Assembly (NCBI GenBank): GCA_964017065.1
Contig: OZ024786.1
Span: 12,949,469 to 13,013,468, forward strand
Reading direction: 5' to 3'
From: Haliclona indistincta
Taxonomy: Eukaryota > Porifera > Demospongiae > Haplosclerida > Chalinidae
DNA: 64,000 bases
Shown: positions 11,301 to 20,666 of the stretch, piece by piece
Numbering within the stretch: the stretch's first letter is position 1
Layout of the letters: the number at the start of each line of letters is the position of its first letter
The notes under the pieces: model-generated
Databases searched by the model: none
The model's input: the letters and a program-made list of their open reading frames with translations, nothing else
What the model was told of the DNA's origin: nothing
Position numbers and translations under genes: made by a program

Positions 11301-12789
11301 GTTTTGTCTATCTATTGACGGTGGAGGAGATATTGAACTCTGTGTGGTGCATGGCACTGGTAATAGTAACGATTCCAATTATTAAGTTCAGTTATTTAAA
11401 AATGTCCCCGCAAATCTGACTTAGTGAGATGGTACTTCGCTTTCGCTGCCGCAAAAAGGAACGCTCCCCAGCTTGGTATACATCGTTCGATAGCTATTTA
11501 CTCCTCTTTCTAAGGGAGTGACTTTCGCGTCAATAAGATGTGTTGTAACTTAGCAAATTAGTGAAAAGATTCAACTTTGCATAAAAAAATACTTCTTCAG
11601 TAGTTTCGCCCTTAACTGCTACTGTAACAGAGCTGCAAAGTGCGTGCAAAAGACGAAGTAGGTGGATGTGACATACGTTATGATATTGGTTCATGCCTGC
11701 GAACTACACAGCAGTAGCGAAATTGGAAGATATCACTGGGCCGGCGTGCAAGTGACTAATTTCCCCGCGTCAACCCGGTTCAACGAAGGCCGTTTGTCAA
11801 GTAAACTAGTCTCTATCCTGGTCTCAGAGGTCAGTGTATGATTTTCACCGTTGAGAAAATCGACAAAATGCTAAAAAAGTTTTAAAATCCTTGCAGTAGT
11901 TCCAATGATAATGGCTATAGTAAAACATACTGATACCGTTTTTTCTATTAAAACGAGTCTGAAAATTTTAAACCAATTCAACTTAGTTGCGAAGTTGTAA
12001 CTTTGCTCTCCCTAGGCCACTGAATTGCTGCAATTCAAGCACCATTCTGATCGCAGAAGACAGGGCCGTTTAAAGGAGATCTGGAAAAAGCTTACATCAG
12101 GTTTTTAAATTTTCATCTGGAATCGTTAGTAATAGTGTTGGTCACTCTGACTGTGTAGCTGTACTGGAGAGGATGGAGCAATCCATCAGTGATAATATCA
12201 GAGCATCGATCGCTGGACTGAATCAATACCTTGAGGTTTGATGGTGGCTGAGGAGGACCTGCAGAGAAAGAGAGCATGATGAATGACTATGATGTGTCTG
12301 TCACGTTGAGTCTGCATGTGTATATCTCACCATAAGGCAGTGGAAAGCTTCGTCATGGGACTGATGAGTGTCGAAGTGGTCACTGTGCTCCATAACACAA
12401 CAAGGCATACAGAATACAAGGTCAAAGACATGATGTAAATCATGTTTTGCAGTATTTCTGTAGGTGTCATATTATTTCCACAAAAATTGATTGGAGTAGG
12501 AGTTTGCAGATTACTCTTGCACTTGAAAACTCGGGCCACACCTCATTGACCATGCCAGTGACTCAGTGAGAGGACGGGCCAGGCTAGCTGGCAGCAGTGA
12601 TATAGGCATTTGAGTGCACCTGTGAGCTAAGGTACTCTGGCAGTAGTTAGAGACCATGGAGACACGAATGGATTCTAACACTTGGAACGGATCAGCCCGC
12701 CCGCGTTATCGCATCGAATCCCATTAACCCTTTAGTTCCTGACTTATTTTGACGAAAAATTGACTTGCTTTATGCCGGTTACGTAGTAT
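11301..12789. other. Interval without a recognised gene
   Basis: Only short frames occur, and none has supporting splice sites or family motifs. TTAACCCTTTAG at about 12725 resembles the ends of the element at 56704-57298. Confidence 0.5.
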
Positions 12790-13153
12790 AAAGAAATTAA
12801 AAACATTTCTATCGAAATCAAAAGGATGTAGGGTTGTGAAATCTACCACTGGTTCACAATGTAATCTAACAAGGAACAAGCATGGAATGGTAACACGATT
12901 CACTTGCTAACAGACCATAGATCCCTACATCAGTGGCTGCTGTGGTTAACCTAGTTGCTGTTGATTGCTGACACCTGACGTGCATTCAGCTTGTGTACAT
13001 GTAGCCACTGATGTAGGGATCTATGGTCTGTTAGCAAGTGAATCGTGTTACCATTCCATGCTTGTTCCTTGTTATTTTACATTGTGAACCAGTGGTAGAT
13101 TTCACAACCTACATCCTTTTGATTTCGATAGCCTAAATCTTTTTAATTTCTTG
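12790..13153. mobile_element. Fold-back MITE, copy 2 of 4
   Basis: Same arms as 3690-4083: AAAAGGATGTAG outer motif, then ATCCCTACATCAGTGGCT, a loop of about 80 bases, and the complement. Arms match at nearly every base. Confidence 0.85.
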
Positions 13154-13159
13154 TTTGTG

Positions 13160-13362
13160 TCCTTTTAACTTTTTTAGTGCAGTGCAGTTCATTGCACATA
13201 CTGAGCCGTCTTTGTTTCTACCATTGGTTTAGTTTTCCTGTTGTACATGAATACATACAAGCCCCGCCCACACTAGTTTGTAGACCTGTACGGCGGTTAT
13301 AATTATCTGGCAAGCGCAGAATGGTGATCCTGTAGCTTGCCGTTCTTCGAAGACTCTAACTA
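13160..13362. mobile_element. Reversed fragment of the 2818-type repeat
   Basis: GCCCCGCCCACACTAGTTTG and TTCTTCGAAGACTC match, in reverse, the region around 3400-3520 and, in the same sense, 42180-42290. It ends at 13363, where the segmental duplication begins. Confidence 0.6.
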
Positions 13363-13363
13363 C

Positions 13364-13836
13364 AGCCCAAGGAGATATTTAGTTTCACCGTTCATTGAGG
13401 CTATTGTGTGAAACAAAGCTCCCAAACTTATAACCAGTTTCTAAATAGTGCAACTCTTTTTTCCTTTCTTCTACCCTAGTCATCTCACTGCTATCCAGGG
13501 GAGGGAGGGAGGGCAGGTGAGTAGGAAACAGTGCTCATACATAAACTGAATAAGCAGTAGCTACACGTAGACCCTAGCACAGGAACCCAACACACACACA
13601 ATATAGCAACCATTGCCTCAAACCTACCCACTCACATGTGGGCGCTAGAAGGAGTATCGTAGTACGGATCTACTAATTCAAGCTCAAGTTCATAGATAGA
13701 AGTAACCCTACCCTGTCTACACCACACAAAAGACGGCGGAAGAGAACAAACAGACCCTGAGAGAGAAGAGCGGATTTCTTTATCCCACCAGCTCACCTTT
13801 ACTGACGCGGCTAAGTACTTGGGTCTACTCGTCTTC
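13364..13836. repeat. Segmental duplication, outer block of unit A
   Basis: ACAGCCCAAGGAGATATTTA through GTCTACTCGTCTTC is almost identical to 49538-50030. With 20205-25500 (matching 50030-54120) it forms one duplicated unit holding the 3' half of gene A or B. In unit A the block is separated from the gene by the LTR retrotransposon. A minus-strand frame here is conserved between copies but has no start or family match. Confidence 0.75.
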
Positions 13837-13874
13837 TTTTTTTTTTTTTTTTTTATATTTGCCAAAGACAGGTG

Positions 13875-14089
13875 TGTAACAGTGTCGTTGAAACCTGTCT
13901 AGTCCTGTTCTTGTCTTGTGGTGTATGTGACTGTGATTGAACCCGTGAACTGATGTATTGTGATTGTTGTAGAATAATGGACCTCTGTGTTTGTTCGTTG
14001 CTGTGTTTTGCACGGCCTCCTGTGTGTTGGTATATAAATGTGCGTGTGATGATTTGAAAGAGAGTGTTTTTTGGAAGAACTAGTTTACA
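13875..14089 (+). repeat. 5' LTR
   Basis: Starts TGTAACAGTG and ends TAGTTTACA. It contains TATATAA at about 14032, a possible TATA box. It differs from the 3' LTR at one position (GTCGTTG here, GTCGTCG there). Confidence 0.95.
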
Positions 14090-14090
14090 T

Positions 14091-14108
14091 TGGAGGTTCG
14101 ACCGAGAT
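14091..14108 (+). other. Candidate primer-binding site
   Basis: TGGAGGTTCGACCGAGAT begins one base after the LTR, at the place where a tRNA 3' end (CCA) would pair. The tRNA species was not identified. Confidence 0.6.
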
Positions 14109-14448
14109 TCTAAACTCTCAGGAACGAGTGGAAGCAGTGACTGTCCAGGAGCCCCAAAGCCCCGAGAATGGCGGAGGGGTCAGAGTCCAGCGGTCACTGT
14201 GGAGCTCACGGAGCTATCCATCGTTCAGAACTGTTGACGCCATGGAGAGCTGAAAGGTCAACTAAGACGGAGCTTCCCGAGGGACAGCTCTACTCACTGA
14301 ACTCAGCCAGGTTGAAGCGACAACATTTGAAGCTTACGGCAGAAGCGTTGGGCCTCCCTGTTGGAGCTGGAGCCGAGGAGACTCGCCAACGTACGTACTC
14401 GTCGAAGGCCATCTCATAAGCATTGACAAAGAACCAGGTCTTGTCCAA

Positions 14449-16062
14449 GTGCTCGTACAGGAGAGCAGACGAGTTACACAGAATCGACTACTCTACCTGG
14501 TAGACCAAGCGGGAGTATTTGCGGAGGCAGGTTCTGCCGAGGAGTGTCCGCGTGAGTCCGGCGCCATCAGTTCAGAGTTGGAGGAGATGCGTTCACAGTT
14601 GACGAACACACACGCTCAACTGGACGAGCTGCAGCGTCAACTTCACACTATTGTCGACTCTCACCAGGCAGAGTTACAAATGGAAAGAGATCGTGTTGAG
14701 CAGCTTTGGAAGCAAATGTGCGACCGCGTGCAGAAGCTTGACTCCGCCCTCGCTGAGAAAGACGAGATAATTGAGGAGCTGAACCAACAGCTGGCTGGAG
14801 CTACTCGTGATCCCAGTCAGGAGAGAGTCAGAGTGCGAGATGCAGAAGAACATGCTGCTTCTAGGAACCTGCAGTTACCTAGAGAGGACCCACAAGACTC
14901 TGTGTATCCTCCTCCCTCTGAATATTCTCTCTCTCCTTCTTGTTCTCTATTGTCTATTCCTGATGCTCTAGATGCACAGTTGCATACCTCTCACTTCGCA
15001 GGTAGACGACAGAGAGAACGTCAGACCTCAGACCGCATAGGTGGACAACAGCGAGAACAGCAAACCACCTCAACTCACCGTCGCAGAGGAAAGGCGCCTC
15101 CAGTAGAACAATTCACTGGTGAAAATCCTGAAGAGTTGCTGGATGATTGGCTTCCTACGCTTGAGCGGGCGGGAGAGTGGAACGGATGGAGTCGGGATGA
15201 ACTGTTAATGCAGATGGCTGGACATCTTCGCAGTAGAGCTCTCCAGGAATGGAACTTGTTGTCCAGAGAAGAGAAGAGTGACTGGGACACTGCAGTGGTG
15301 TCATTGAAGAGTCGTTTGGAGCCCAGGGATAGAGCATTAGCAGCTCAAGGTTTTCGACACGCAACTCAGAAGAAGTCTGAAAGTGTGGCTGACTATATCA
15401 GAAGGATCGAGCGTGCCTTCCAGTTAGCGTATGGTCGTGATGCCATGTCGAGAGAGACAAGAGAAATGATACTATTTACTCAATTGCAGGAGGGATTGCT
15501 GTACCGATTGCTCGAGAGTCCAGCAGTATCAGGTGCAAAAAGTTATACTGAACTGAACCTGGCTGCGAAGAATGAAGAGAAGCGACAGATTGAGCTAGAG
15601 AAGAGAAGAGAATATAGCAGAGGCTTTCGACCAATGGATACAAATGGATACAAATTCAAAACTCCAACCAAAACGCCAACACTACCTCAGCCTTCAGCAC
15701 CAAATCCTGGTAAACCAACACCTGGACCTCGACGATGCTACAACTGTGGAGACCCTGGACATCTTGCCAAAAACTGTCTCAAACCACCTACAGAGAGCAA
15801 GGGTTCTCACCAGAAACCAAGGAATCGAGGTGTCCATTCCAGACAGGAAAACACTGCACCACCCACATCAGACTCCGCCCATTCTGATCCACCTTCTTCC
15901 TCTACTCATACTGATCCTCTTTCTTTTCTTTTTTCAGATGAGTCGGACCCGGAGCGGTGTTGCCAAGTGGATGTGAAGGACCAGGGCAGCCACACTGTCT
16001 GCATGTGTTCCGCTACAAGTGGAGGGTGTACCCGCTTATGGTTTCGTAGACACTGGTGCTGA
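14449..16062 (+). CDS. gag: Gag polyprotein of the LTR retrotransposon
   Basis: An open frame of about 537 codons without an ATG at its left end. An N-terminal segment lies in another frame at 14168-14419 (SARLKRQHLKLTAEALGL, SAP-like), so one frameshift near 14390-14400 may have split gag. A heptad-rich coiled coil covers about 14570-14800. A capsid-like helical region follows (LLMQMAGHLRSRALQEW; VADYIRRIERAF), and then a CCHC zinc knuckle, CYNCGDPGHLAKNC, near 15740. The product packages element RNA in cytoplasmic particles. Its end overlaps pol by 44 bases in a different frame. Confidence 0.88.
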   Translation: MLVQESRRVTQNRLLYLVDQAGVFAEAGSAEECPRESGAISSELEEMRSQLTNTHAQLDELQRQLHTIVDSHQAELQMERDRVEQLWKQMCDRVQKLDSALAEKDEIIEELNQQLAGATRDPSQERVRVRDAEEHAASRNLQLPREDPQDSVYPPPSEYSLSPSCSLLSIPDALDAQLHTSHFAGRRQRERQTSDRIGGQQREQQTTSTHRRRGKAPPVEQFTGENPEELLDDWLPTLERAGEWNGWSRDELLMQMAGHLRSRALQEWNLLSREEKSDWDTAVVSLKSRLEPRDRALAAQGFRHATQKKSESVADYIRRIERAFQLAYGRDAMSRETREMILFTQLQEGLLYRLLESPAVSGAKSYTELNLAAKNEEKRQIELEKRREYSRGFRPMDTNGYKFKTPTKTPTLPQPSAPNPGKPTPGPRRCYNCGDPGHLAKNCLKPPTESKGSHQKPRNRGVHSRQENTAPPTSDSAHSDPPSSSTHTDPLSFLFSDESDPERCCQVDVKDQGSHTVCMCSATSGGCTRLWFRRHWC

Positions 16063-18226
16063 TATCACTATCATAGGACCACGCTTGTTTAAGAAGGTGG
16101 CAGCAGTGTCCAGACTTAAGAAAAAAGACTTTAAGCCTGCCGATAAGACACCACATGGCTATGATGGCAGACCATTTGAGCTTCATGGACGCATGCAGCT
16201 AACTCTTTCTTTTGACGGACAAGAGATGAAGACGATGGTCTACATAAAGATGGATGTTGAAGATCAGCTTCTGTTGTCGGAAGGTGTGTGCCGACAACTG
16301 GGCATCGTCAAATATCATCCTAATATCGAAGTGTGGAGGGGACGCAAGAAGAGGAAGAAGCCGAAGAAGCTGAAGGAGCCAAAGGTTCCCAGGGTATCCT
16401 GCACAGTCAAGCTAGTGAAAACAGTCCATCTAGCCCCACACAGTAGTTCTGTTGTGACCATACAGTCTCAGCTTCCCTCTACCTGTATATTACTAGAGCC
16501 TTTATCTTCCTCTCAATCTGATTCTCAATTACTCTCTCTCCTTGATTCTCCTGCTCTAGTGAAGACTGATTCCCAAGGAGTTGCTCATGTGGTTCTTAGT
16601 AACCTTCGGAAGACCCCACAGAAGTGTCAGCAAGGAGATGAGCTAGCAATCGCTGTATCCGCTGATGTGATTGAGCCGGCAGCTGACCATGCTGTTCCAC
16701 TTCCGAGGTCATCTGCTGTTCGTGAGATCAGCACTTCAGATCGTATGACTAAACTGTTTTCTCTCCTCCCTAAGGAAGAAATCTCTTTGTCCACTTCAGA
16801 GCACAAGCAACTCCATCAATGCCTTGAAGAACACCACAGTGTTTTCGCTGTAGAAGAGAACGAGAGAGGACACACGGATCTCATAGAGATGGAGATCTTC
16901 ACTGGTGATGCACCTCCAAGCAAGCAACATCTGCGACGAGTGCCTTTTGGAGTGAGAAAAGAAGTGGCCCGGCAGCTGCAAAAGATGCAAGAAATGGACG
17001 TGATACAGCCTTCAAACAGCCCCTGGTCAAGCCCGATTGTTCTAGTAAGAAAGAAAGACGGTACCTTGCGATTTTGCATTGACTATCGACATCTGAATTC
17101 CATCACTAAAACTGATACCTATCCTCTTCCAAGAGTTGATGACATCATCGATCAGCTTGGTCCTTCTACCAAATACTTCTCCACTCTCGACTTAGCCTCT
17201 GGCTACTGGCAAATCCCCATGGATCCATCTTCTCAGGAAAAGACGGCGTTTATTACCATTGGAGGTCTCTATGAGTTCAAAGTAATGCCTTTCGGACTTA
17301 AGAATGCACCAGCTGTCTTTCAACGATTGATGGAGAAGATCTTACAACAACTGAATCCTGTTGAAAGGAGAAAATTTGTATCTGTTTATGTGGATGATGT
17401 TTTAGTGTTTTCTTCCTCCTTCCAGGAACATGTTGAACATGTCACTCAAGTGCTCAAGGCACTACAGAAAGCTGGTCTGAAGCTGAAACCATCTAAGTGT
17501 CGTCTGTTCCGCAAGGAGGTAGAATACCTTGGCTATCTACTCACTCCTGATGGGCTTTTACCAAACCAGTCTCAGACAGAAGCTGTTGTCAACTTCCCTG
17601 TTCCGACTTCTCTTCATGAGCTCAGACAGTTCGTTGGACTGGCATCGTACTATCGCAGATTCATCAAGGGATTTGCAACTATTGCTCAACCACTCCATTG
17701 TCTCACCAGAAAAGGAGCAAAGTTTGTCTGGGATACTGCTTGCCAAGATGCATTTCAATCACTCAAAGATAAGCTTGTGTCCCATCCTGTTCTCAGTTAC
17801 CCTAACTTTGACAAAGATTTCATCCTAGAGACAGATGCCAGTGCCCGAGGTCTCGGAGCTGTTCTCAACCAAGAGCAGAGCGATGGAACACTTCATCCTG
17901 TTGCCTACGCTAGTCGTGCTGTATCTCAATCTGAAGCAAACTACGCCGTCACAGATCTGGAGACTCTAGCTGTTGTATGGGCATTCACACACTTTCGTGC
18001 TTACTTGTATGGACACCACGTAACGGTCTACACTGATCATGCAGCAGTGAAAGCTACGTTGGGTGCTCCTCACCTCAATGGGAAACATGCGAGATGGTGG
18101 ACAAAGATCTACGGCTCAGGAATCAGGAGCGTGGAGATTCATCATCGATCTGGCAAACAGAATACCAATGCTGATGCTTTGTCAAAAAATCCCTACCTTC
18201 CACCGAAACTCAAGTGGCTACTGTGA
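16019..18226 (+). CDS. pol: Pol: protease, reverse transcriptase, RNase H
   Basis: The protease active site GFVDTGAD lies near 16049. The reverse transcriptase has LDLASGYWQIPM and the catalytic YVDD box near 17390. RNase H follows with LETDASARGLGAVL and VYTDHAAV. The frame is offset by +1 from gag with a 44-base overlap, so a +1 ribosomal frameshift (or an indel) would be needed for a fusion. The frame stops at TGA 18224-18226, inside a recent tandem duplication between RNase H and integrase. This is a retroelement gene, not a host gene. Confidence 0.92.
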   Translation: MEGVPAYGFVDTGADITIIGPRLFKKVAAVSRLKKKDFKPADKTPHGYDGRPFELHGRMQLTLSFDGQEMKTMVYIKMDVEDQLLLSEGVCRQLGIVKYHPNIEVWRGRKKRKKPKKLKEPKVPRVSCTVKLVKTVHLAPHSSSVVTIQSQLPSTCILLEPLSSSQSDSQLLSLLDSPALVKTDSQGVAHVVLSNLRKTPQKCQQGDELAIAVSADVIEPAADHAVPLPRSSAVREISTSDRMTKLFSLLPKEEISLSTSEHKQLHQCLEEHHSVFAVEENERGHTDLIEMEIFTGDAPPSKQHLRRVPFGVRKEVARQLQKMQEMDVIQPSNSPWSSPIVLVRKKDGTLRFCIDYRHLNSITKTDTYPLPRVDDIIDQLGPSTKYFSTLDLASGYWQIPMDPSSQEKTAFITIGGLYEFKVMPFGLKNAPAVFQRLMEKILQQLNPVERRKFVSVYVDDVLVFSSSFQEHVEHVTQVLKALQKAGLKLKPSKCRLFRKEVEYLGYLLTPDGLLPNQSQTEAVVNFPVPTSLHELRQFVGLASYYRRFIKGFATIAQPLHCLTRKGAKFVWDTACQDAFQSLKDKLVSHPVLSYPNFDKDFILETDASARGLGAVLNQEQSDGTLHPVAYASRAVSQSEANYAVTDLETLAVVWAFTHFRAYLYGHHVTVYTDHAAVKATLGAPHLNGKHARWWTKIYGSGIRSVEIHHRSGKQNTNADALSKNPYLPPKLKWLL

Positions 18227-18374
18227 CTTCACCGAAACTCAAGTGGCTACTGTGACTTCACAACAAGAATACCAATGCTGATGCTTTGTCAAAAAATCCC
18301 TACCTTCCACCGAAACTCAAGTGGCTACTGTGACTTCACCGAAACTCAAGTGGCTACTGTGACTTCACAACAAG
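18161..18374 (+). repeat. Nested tandem duplication that breaks pol
   Basis: A 29-base unit (ACCGAAACTCAAGTGGCTAC...) occurs twice in a row, and that doublet sits inside a larger direct repeat of period 107 (AATACCAATG at 18161 and 18268). Neither 29 nor 107 is a multiple of three. Recent replication slippage or an assembly artefact are both possible. Confidence 0.85.
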
Positions 18375-19909
18375 ATGGATCACAAGAGCTAGCAGACATC
18401 ATGGTAGATGAGCTATTACAACTGCCTCCCACAGAACCTCAACTTCCTGACAATCTCAGAAACGAGCAGATGAAGGAACCCAAACTCAGCAGTCTCTTCA
18501 ACTACCTTGAAGATGATCGTGTCCCTTTTGATTCTAGAGATGCTCAGCGAGTGGTTGCAGAAGCTCAGATGTTTGCAGTAATGGACGGTGTCCTCTACTA
18601 TGTTGATCCTAAGCGACGGAACAGGAAGCGAGCAGTGGTGCCACCTCAACTTCGAGAGAGTATTATCAGAGAATATCACGGTGGACCCATGGCAGGTAAT
18701 TTCTCTACTCAGCGGCTCTACTCGACTATGGCAAGGAGTTGGTGGTGGAAAGGAATGTACACAGACGTACATCATCATTGTCAAAACTGCCCGCAGTGTG
18801 CCTTTGTCTCTAACCCTCGTCACTCCAAACACCCTTTTTTACATCCTATTCCAGTTGGCCGTCCCTTTCAAATCGTTGGAGTTGATATCATGGATCTTCC
18901 TAAGACGAAGAGGGGCAATCAACATGTGGTTGTGTTTCAAGATTTCTTGACCAAGTGGCCTCTTGTATTCCCTGTCCCTGACCAGAAATCTTTGAGGATC
19001 GTTAAACTGTTGGTGGAAGAACTTGTCCCACTATTTGGAGTACCAGAAGCCTTACTCTCAGATCGCGGTACGAACTTGTTGTCACACCTCATGACGGATG
19101 TTTGTCAAATGCTCGGTACAAAGAAACTGAACACTACTTCCTACCATCCTCAATGTGACGGAATGGTCGAACGATTCAATAGAACCCTCAAATCCATGCT
19201 AAGGAAACATGCTGCTACCCATGGCTACCAGTGGGACCAGTACCTATCTGGAGTTCTTTGGGCGTATCGCAATACCTCACATGAAGCTACTCGAGAGAAG
19301 CCATCTTTTCTTCTCTTCGGAGTTGATTGTCGTTCTCCTACTGAAGCAGCCTATCTTCCGACTACTGTTTCTCCTGCAGTTCCTGTTTGTGACTATCGTG
19401 AAGAGCTCATCCGTTCTCTCAGTTCAGCCAGAGAGATAGCCTGCCAGAGTATCAGAGAAGCTCAACAACGATACAAGTCTCAGTATGACGAGCATTCACA
19501 ACCTGTGAGCTACAAGTTAGGAGACTGGGTGTTGGTACGCTTCCCACAAGATGAGAGTGGACGCTTGCGAAAGTTATCAAGACCGTGGCATGGTCCCTAC
19601 AGAGTGATCTCCATTGATGACCCTGACATCATTCTCTCCAAGATTTATTATCCCCAGCATGACCCGATCAAGGTGCATCAATCCAGAGTGAAGCATTGTC
19701 CTCCAGACCTGTCGGCTGGTTCATTCTGGTATGGATCGAGAAGATCAGGACCAGGCCGCCCACCCAAATGGACCGAAAAACTTGTTCGACCGGACACTGA
19801 TGCTGAAGAACTTGAAGTTCAACCAAATACTGCTAGCGACTCATCCGATGCTAACACTTCATCTCGTCATCAGACAACTCATCCTTATGATCTAAGACCT
19901 CGCAAGTAG
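18275..19909 (+). CDS. pol: Integrase part of pol, separated from the upstream frame
   Basis: The HHCC zinc-binding region ends HHHCQNCPQC near 18780. The catalytic core has Asp in GVDIMD, Asp in LSDRGTNL and Glu in MVERFNRTL, the DDE arrangement that inserts element cDNA into the genome. The C terminus ends YDLRPRK. The first residues of this frame come from the duplicated block, so the ATG at 18275 is not a true start. Ordinarily this would be the C-terminal part of one polyprotein. Confidence 0.92.
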   Translation: MLMLCQKIPTFHRNSSGYCDFTETQVATVTSQQDGSQELADIMVDELLQLPPTEPQLPDNLRNEQMKEPKLSSLFNYLEDDRVPFDSRDAQRVVAEAQMFAVMDGVLYYVDPKRRNRKRAVVPPQLRESIIREYHGGPMAGNFSTQRLYSTMARSWWWKGMYTDVHHHCQNCPQCAFVSNPRHSKHPFLHPIPVGRPFQIVGVDIMDLPKTKRGNQHVVVFQDFLTKWPLVFPVPDQKSLRIVKLLVEELVPLFGVPEALLSDRGTNLLSHLMTDVCQMLGTKKLNTTSYHPQCDGMVERFNRTLKSMLRKHAATHGYQWDQYLSGVLWAYRNTSHEATREKPSFLLFGVDCRSPTEAAYLPTTVSPAVPVCDYREELIRSLSSAREIACQSIREAQQRYKSQYDEHSQPVSYKLGDWVLVRFPQDESGRLRKLSRPWHGPYRVISIDDPDIILSKIYYPQHDPIKVHQSRVKHCPPDLSAGSFWYGSRRSGPGRPPKWTEKLVRPDTDAEELEVQPNTASDSSDANTSSRHQTTHPYDLRPRK

Positions 19910-19935
19910 GGTTAACGCTCGGGACGAGCTTCTCC

Positions 19936-19947
19936 AAAGGAGGGAGT
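19936..19947 (+). other. Polypurine tract
   Basis: AAAGGAGGGAG lies directly upstream of the 3' LTR, the usual primer for plus-strand cDNA synthesis. Confidence 0.8.
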
Positions 19948-19948
19948 A

Positions 19949-20163
19949 TGTAACAGTGTCGTCGAAACCTGTCTAGTCCTGTTCTTGTCTTGTGGTGTAT
20001 GTGACTGTGATTGAACCCGTGAACTGATGTATTGTGATTGTTGTAGAATAATGGACCTCTGTGTTTGTTCGTTGCTGTGTTTTGCACGGCCTCCTGTGTG
20101 TTGGTATATAAATGTGCGTGTGATGATTTGAAAGAGAGTGTTTTTTGGAAGAACTAGTTTACA
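19949..20163 (+). repeat. 3' LTR
   Basis: 215 bases from TGTAACAGTG to TAGTTTACA, matching the 5' LTR at 214 of 215 positions by eye. Confidence 0.95.
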
Positions 20164-20204
20164 GGTGTAAAAAAAAAAGAAGACGAGTAGACCCAAGTAC
20201 TTAG

Positions 20205-20666
20205 CTAGAGATGATGCCAAAAACGGCTAGTCAAGACAGCTAGCGAGACGACTCAGAATGGGACCTCCCAGATACTGACCAGGGCGAGAAGGATGGCGGT
20301 ACCGTAGATAATACAGTACCATAGAAAATACAGTACCATAGAAAAAAGCGCGCTCGCGCAAGATTTAAATTTCAAATTTAAAAACTAAAAATGGGTTTAG
20401 ATGTAATATACAAAAAAACTAACTAAAGCACACAAAAACAAACAATAAAAACAACACTAAAGCGGGTCAGGTAAAAGAGGTAAAAATTACAAAGCAGAAC
20501 ATAAATAAACATGCAGAGAGTGAGTAAAATACAATAAAACATAAAAAATCGAGCAGGTCCGTCATAAACACAGTTATAATTCTCAAAACTCAGTCTAAAG
20601 AGAAGAGAAGTGTTCTGGTCGACATTGATAACCAACTTGGCTACATTTGGCTCCTAATTAGGTCAG
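20205..20666 (-). other. Shared 3' flank of gene A (duplicated in B and C)
   Basis: Blocks including AGCGCGCTCGCGC near 20345 recur downstream of gene B (about 50190) and gene C (about 60900). It is AT-rich, has no convincing exon, and is probably 3' UTR plus flank of the array genes. Confidence 0.55.

Larger units (their letters stand above)
13875..20163 (+). mobile_element. Ty3/gypsy-type LTR retrotransposon, nearly intact, young
   Basis: A 6,289-base element with 215-base direct LTRs (TGTAAC...TTTACA), a candidate primer-binding site, gag, protease, reverse transcriptase, RNase H and integrase in that order, and a polypurine tract. GGTG just outside both LTRs is a 4-base target duplication. 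The order RT-RNase H-integrase is the Ty3/gypsy order. There is no envelope-like frame. Coding frames are interrupted near 14.4 kb and at 18.2 kb, so this copy is probably not autonomous as assembled. Confidence 0.95.
13811..20204. repeat. 26-base inverted repeat bracketing the retrotransposon
   Basis: 13811-13836 and 20179-20204 are perfect reverse complements, each followed inward by a T or A run. Unit B has only one arm at about 50005-50030 and then goes straight to the shared sequence. The LTR element therefore seems to have landed inside a small hairpin or MITE already present in unit A. Confidence 0.6.

Noticed and set aside
13632..13865. Minus-strand frame conserved between the A and B duplication blocks
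   Set aside because: Conservation is explained by recent duplication; a stop lies just upstream in B, and no start or family is seen.
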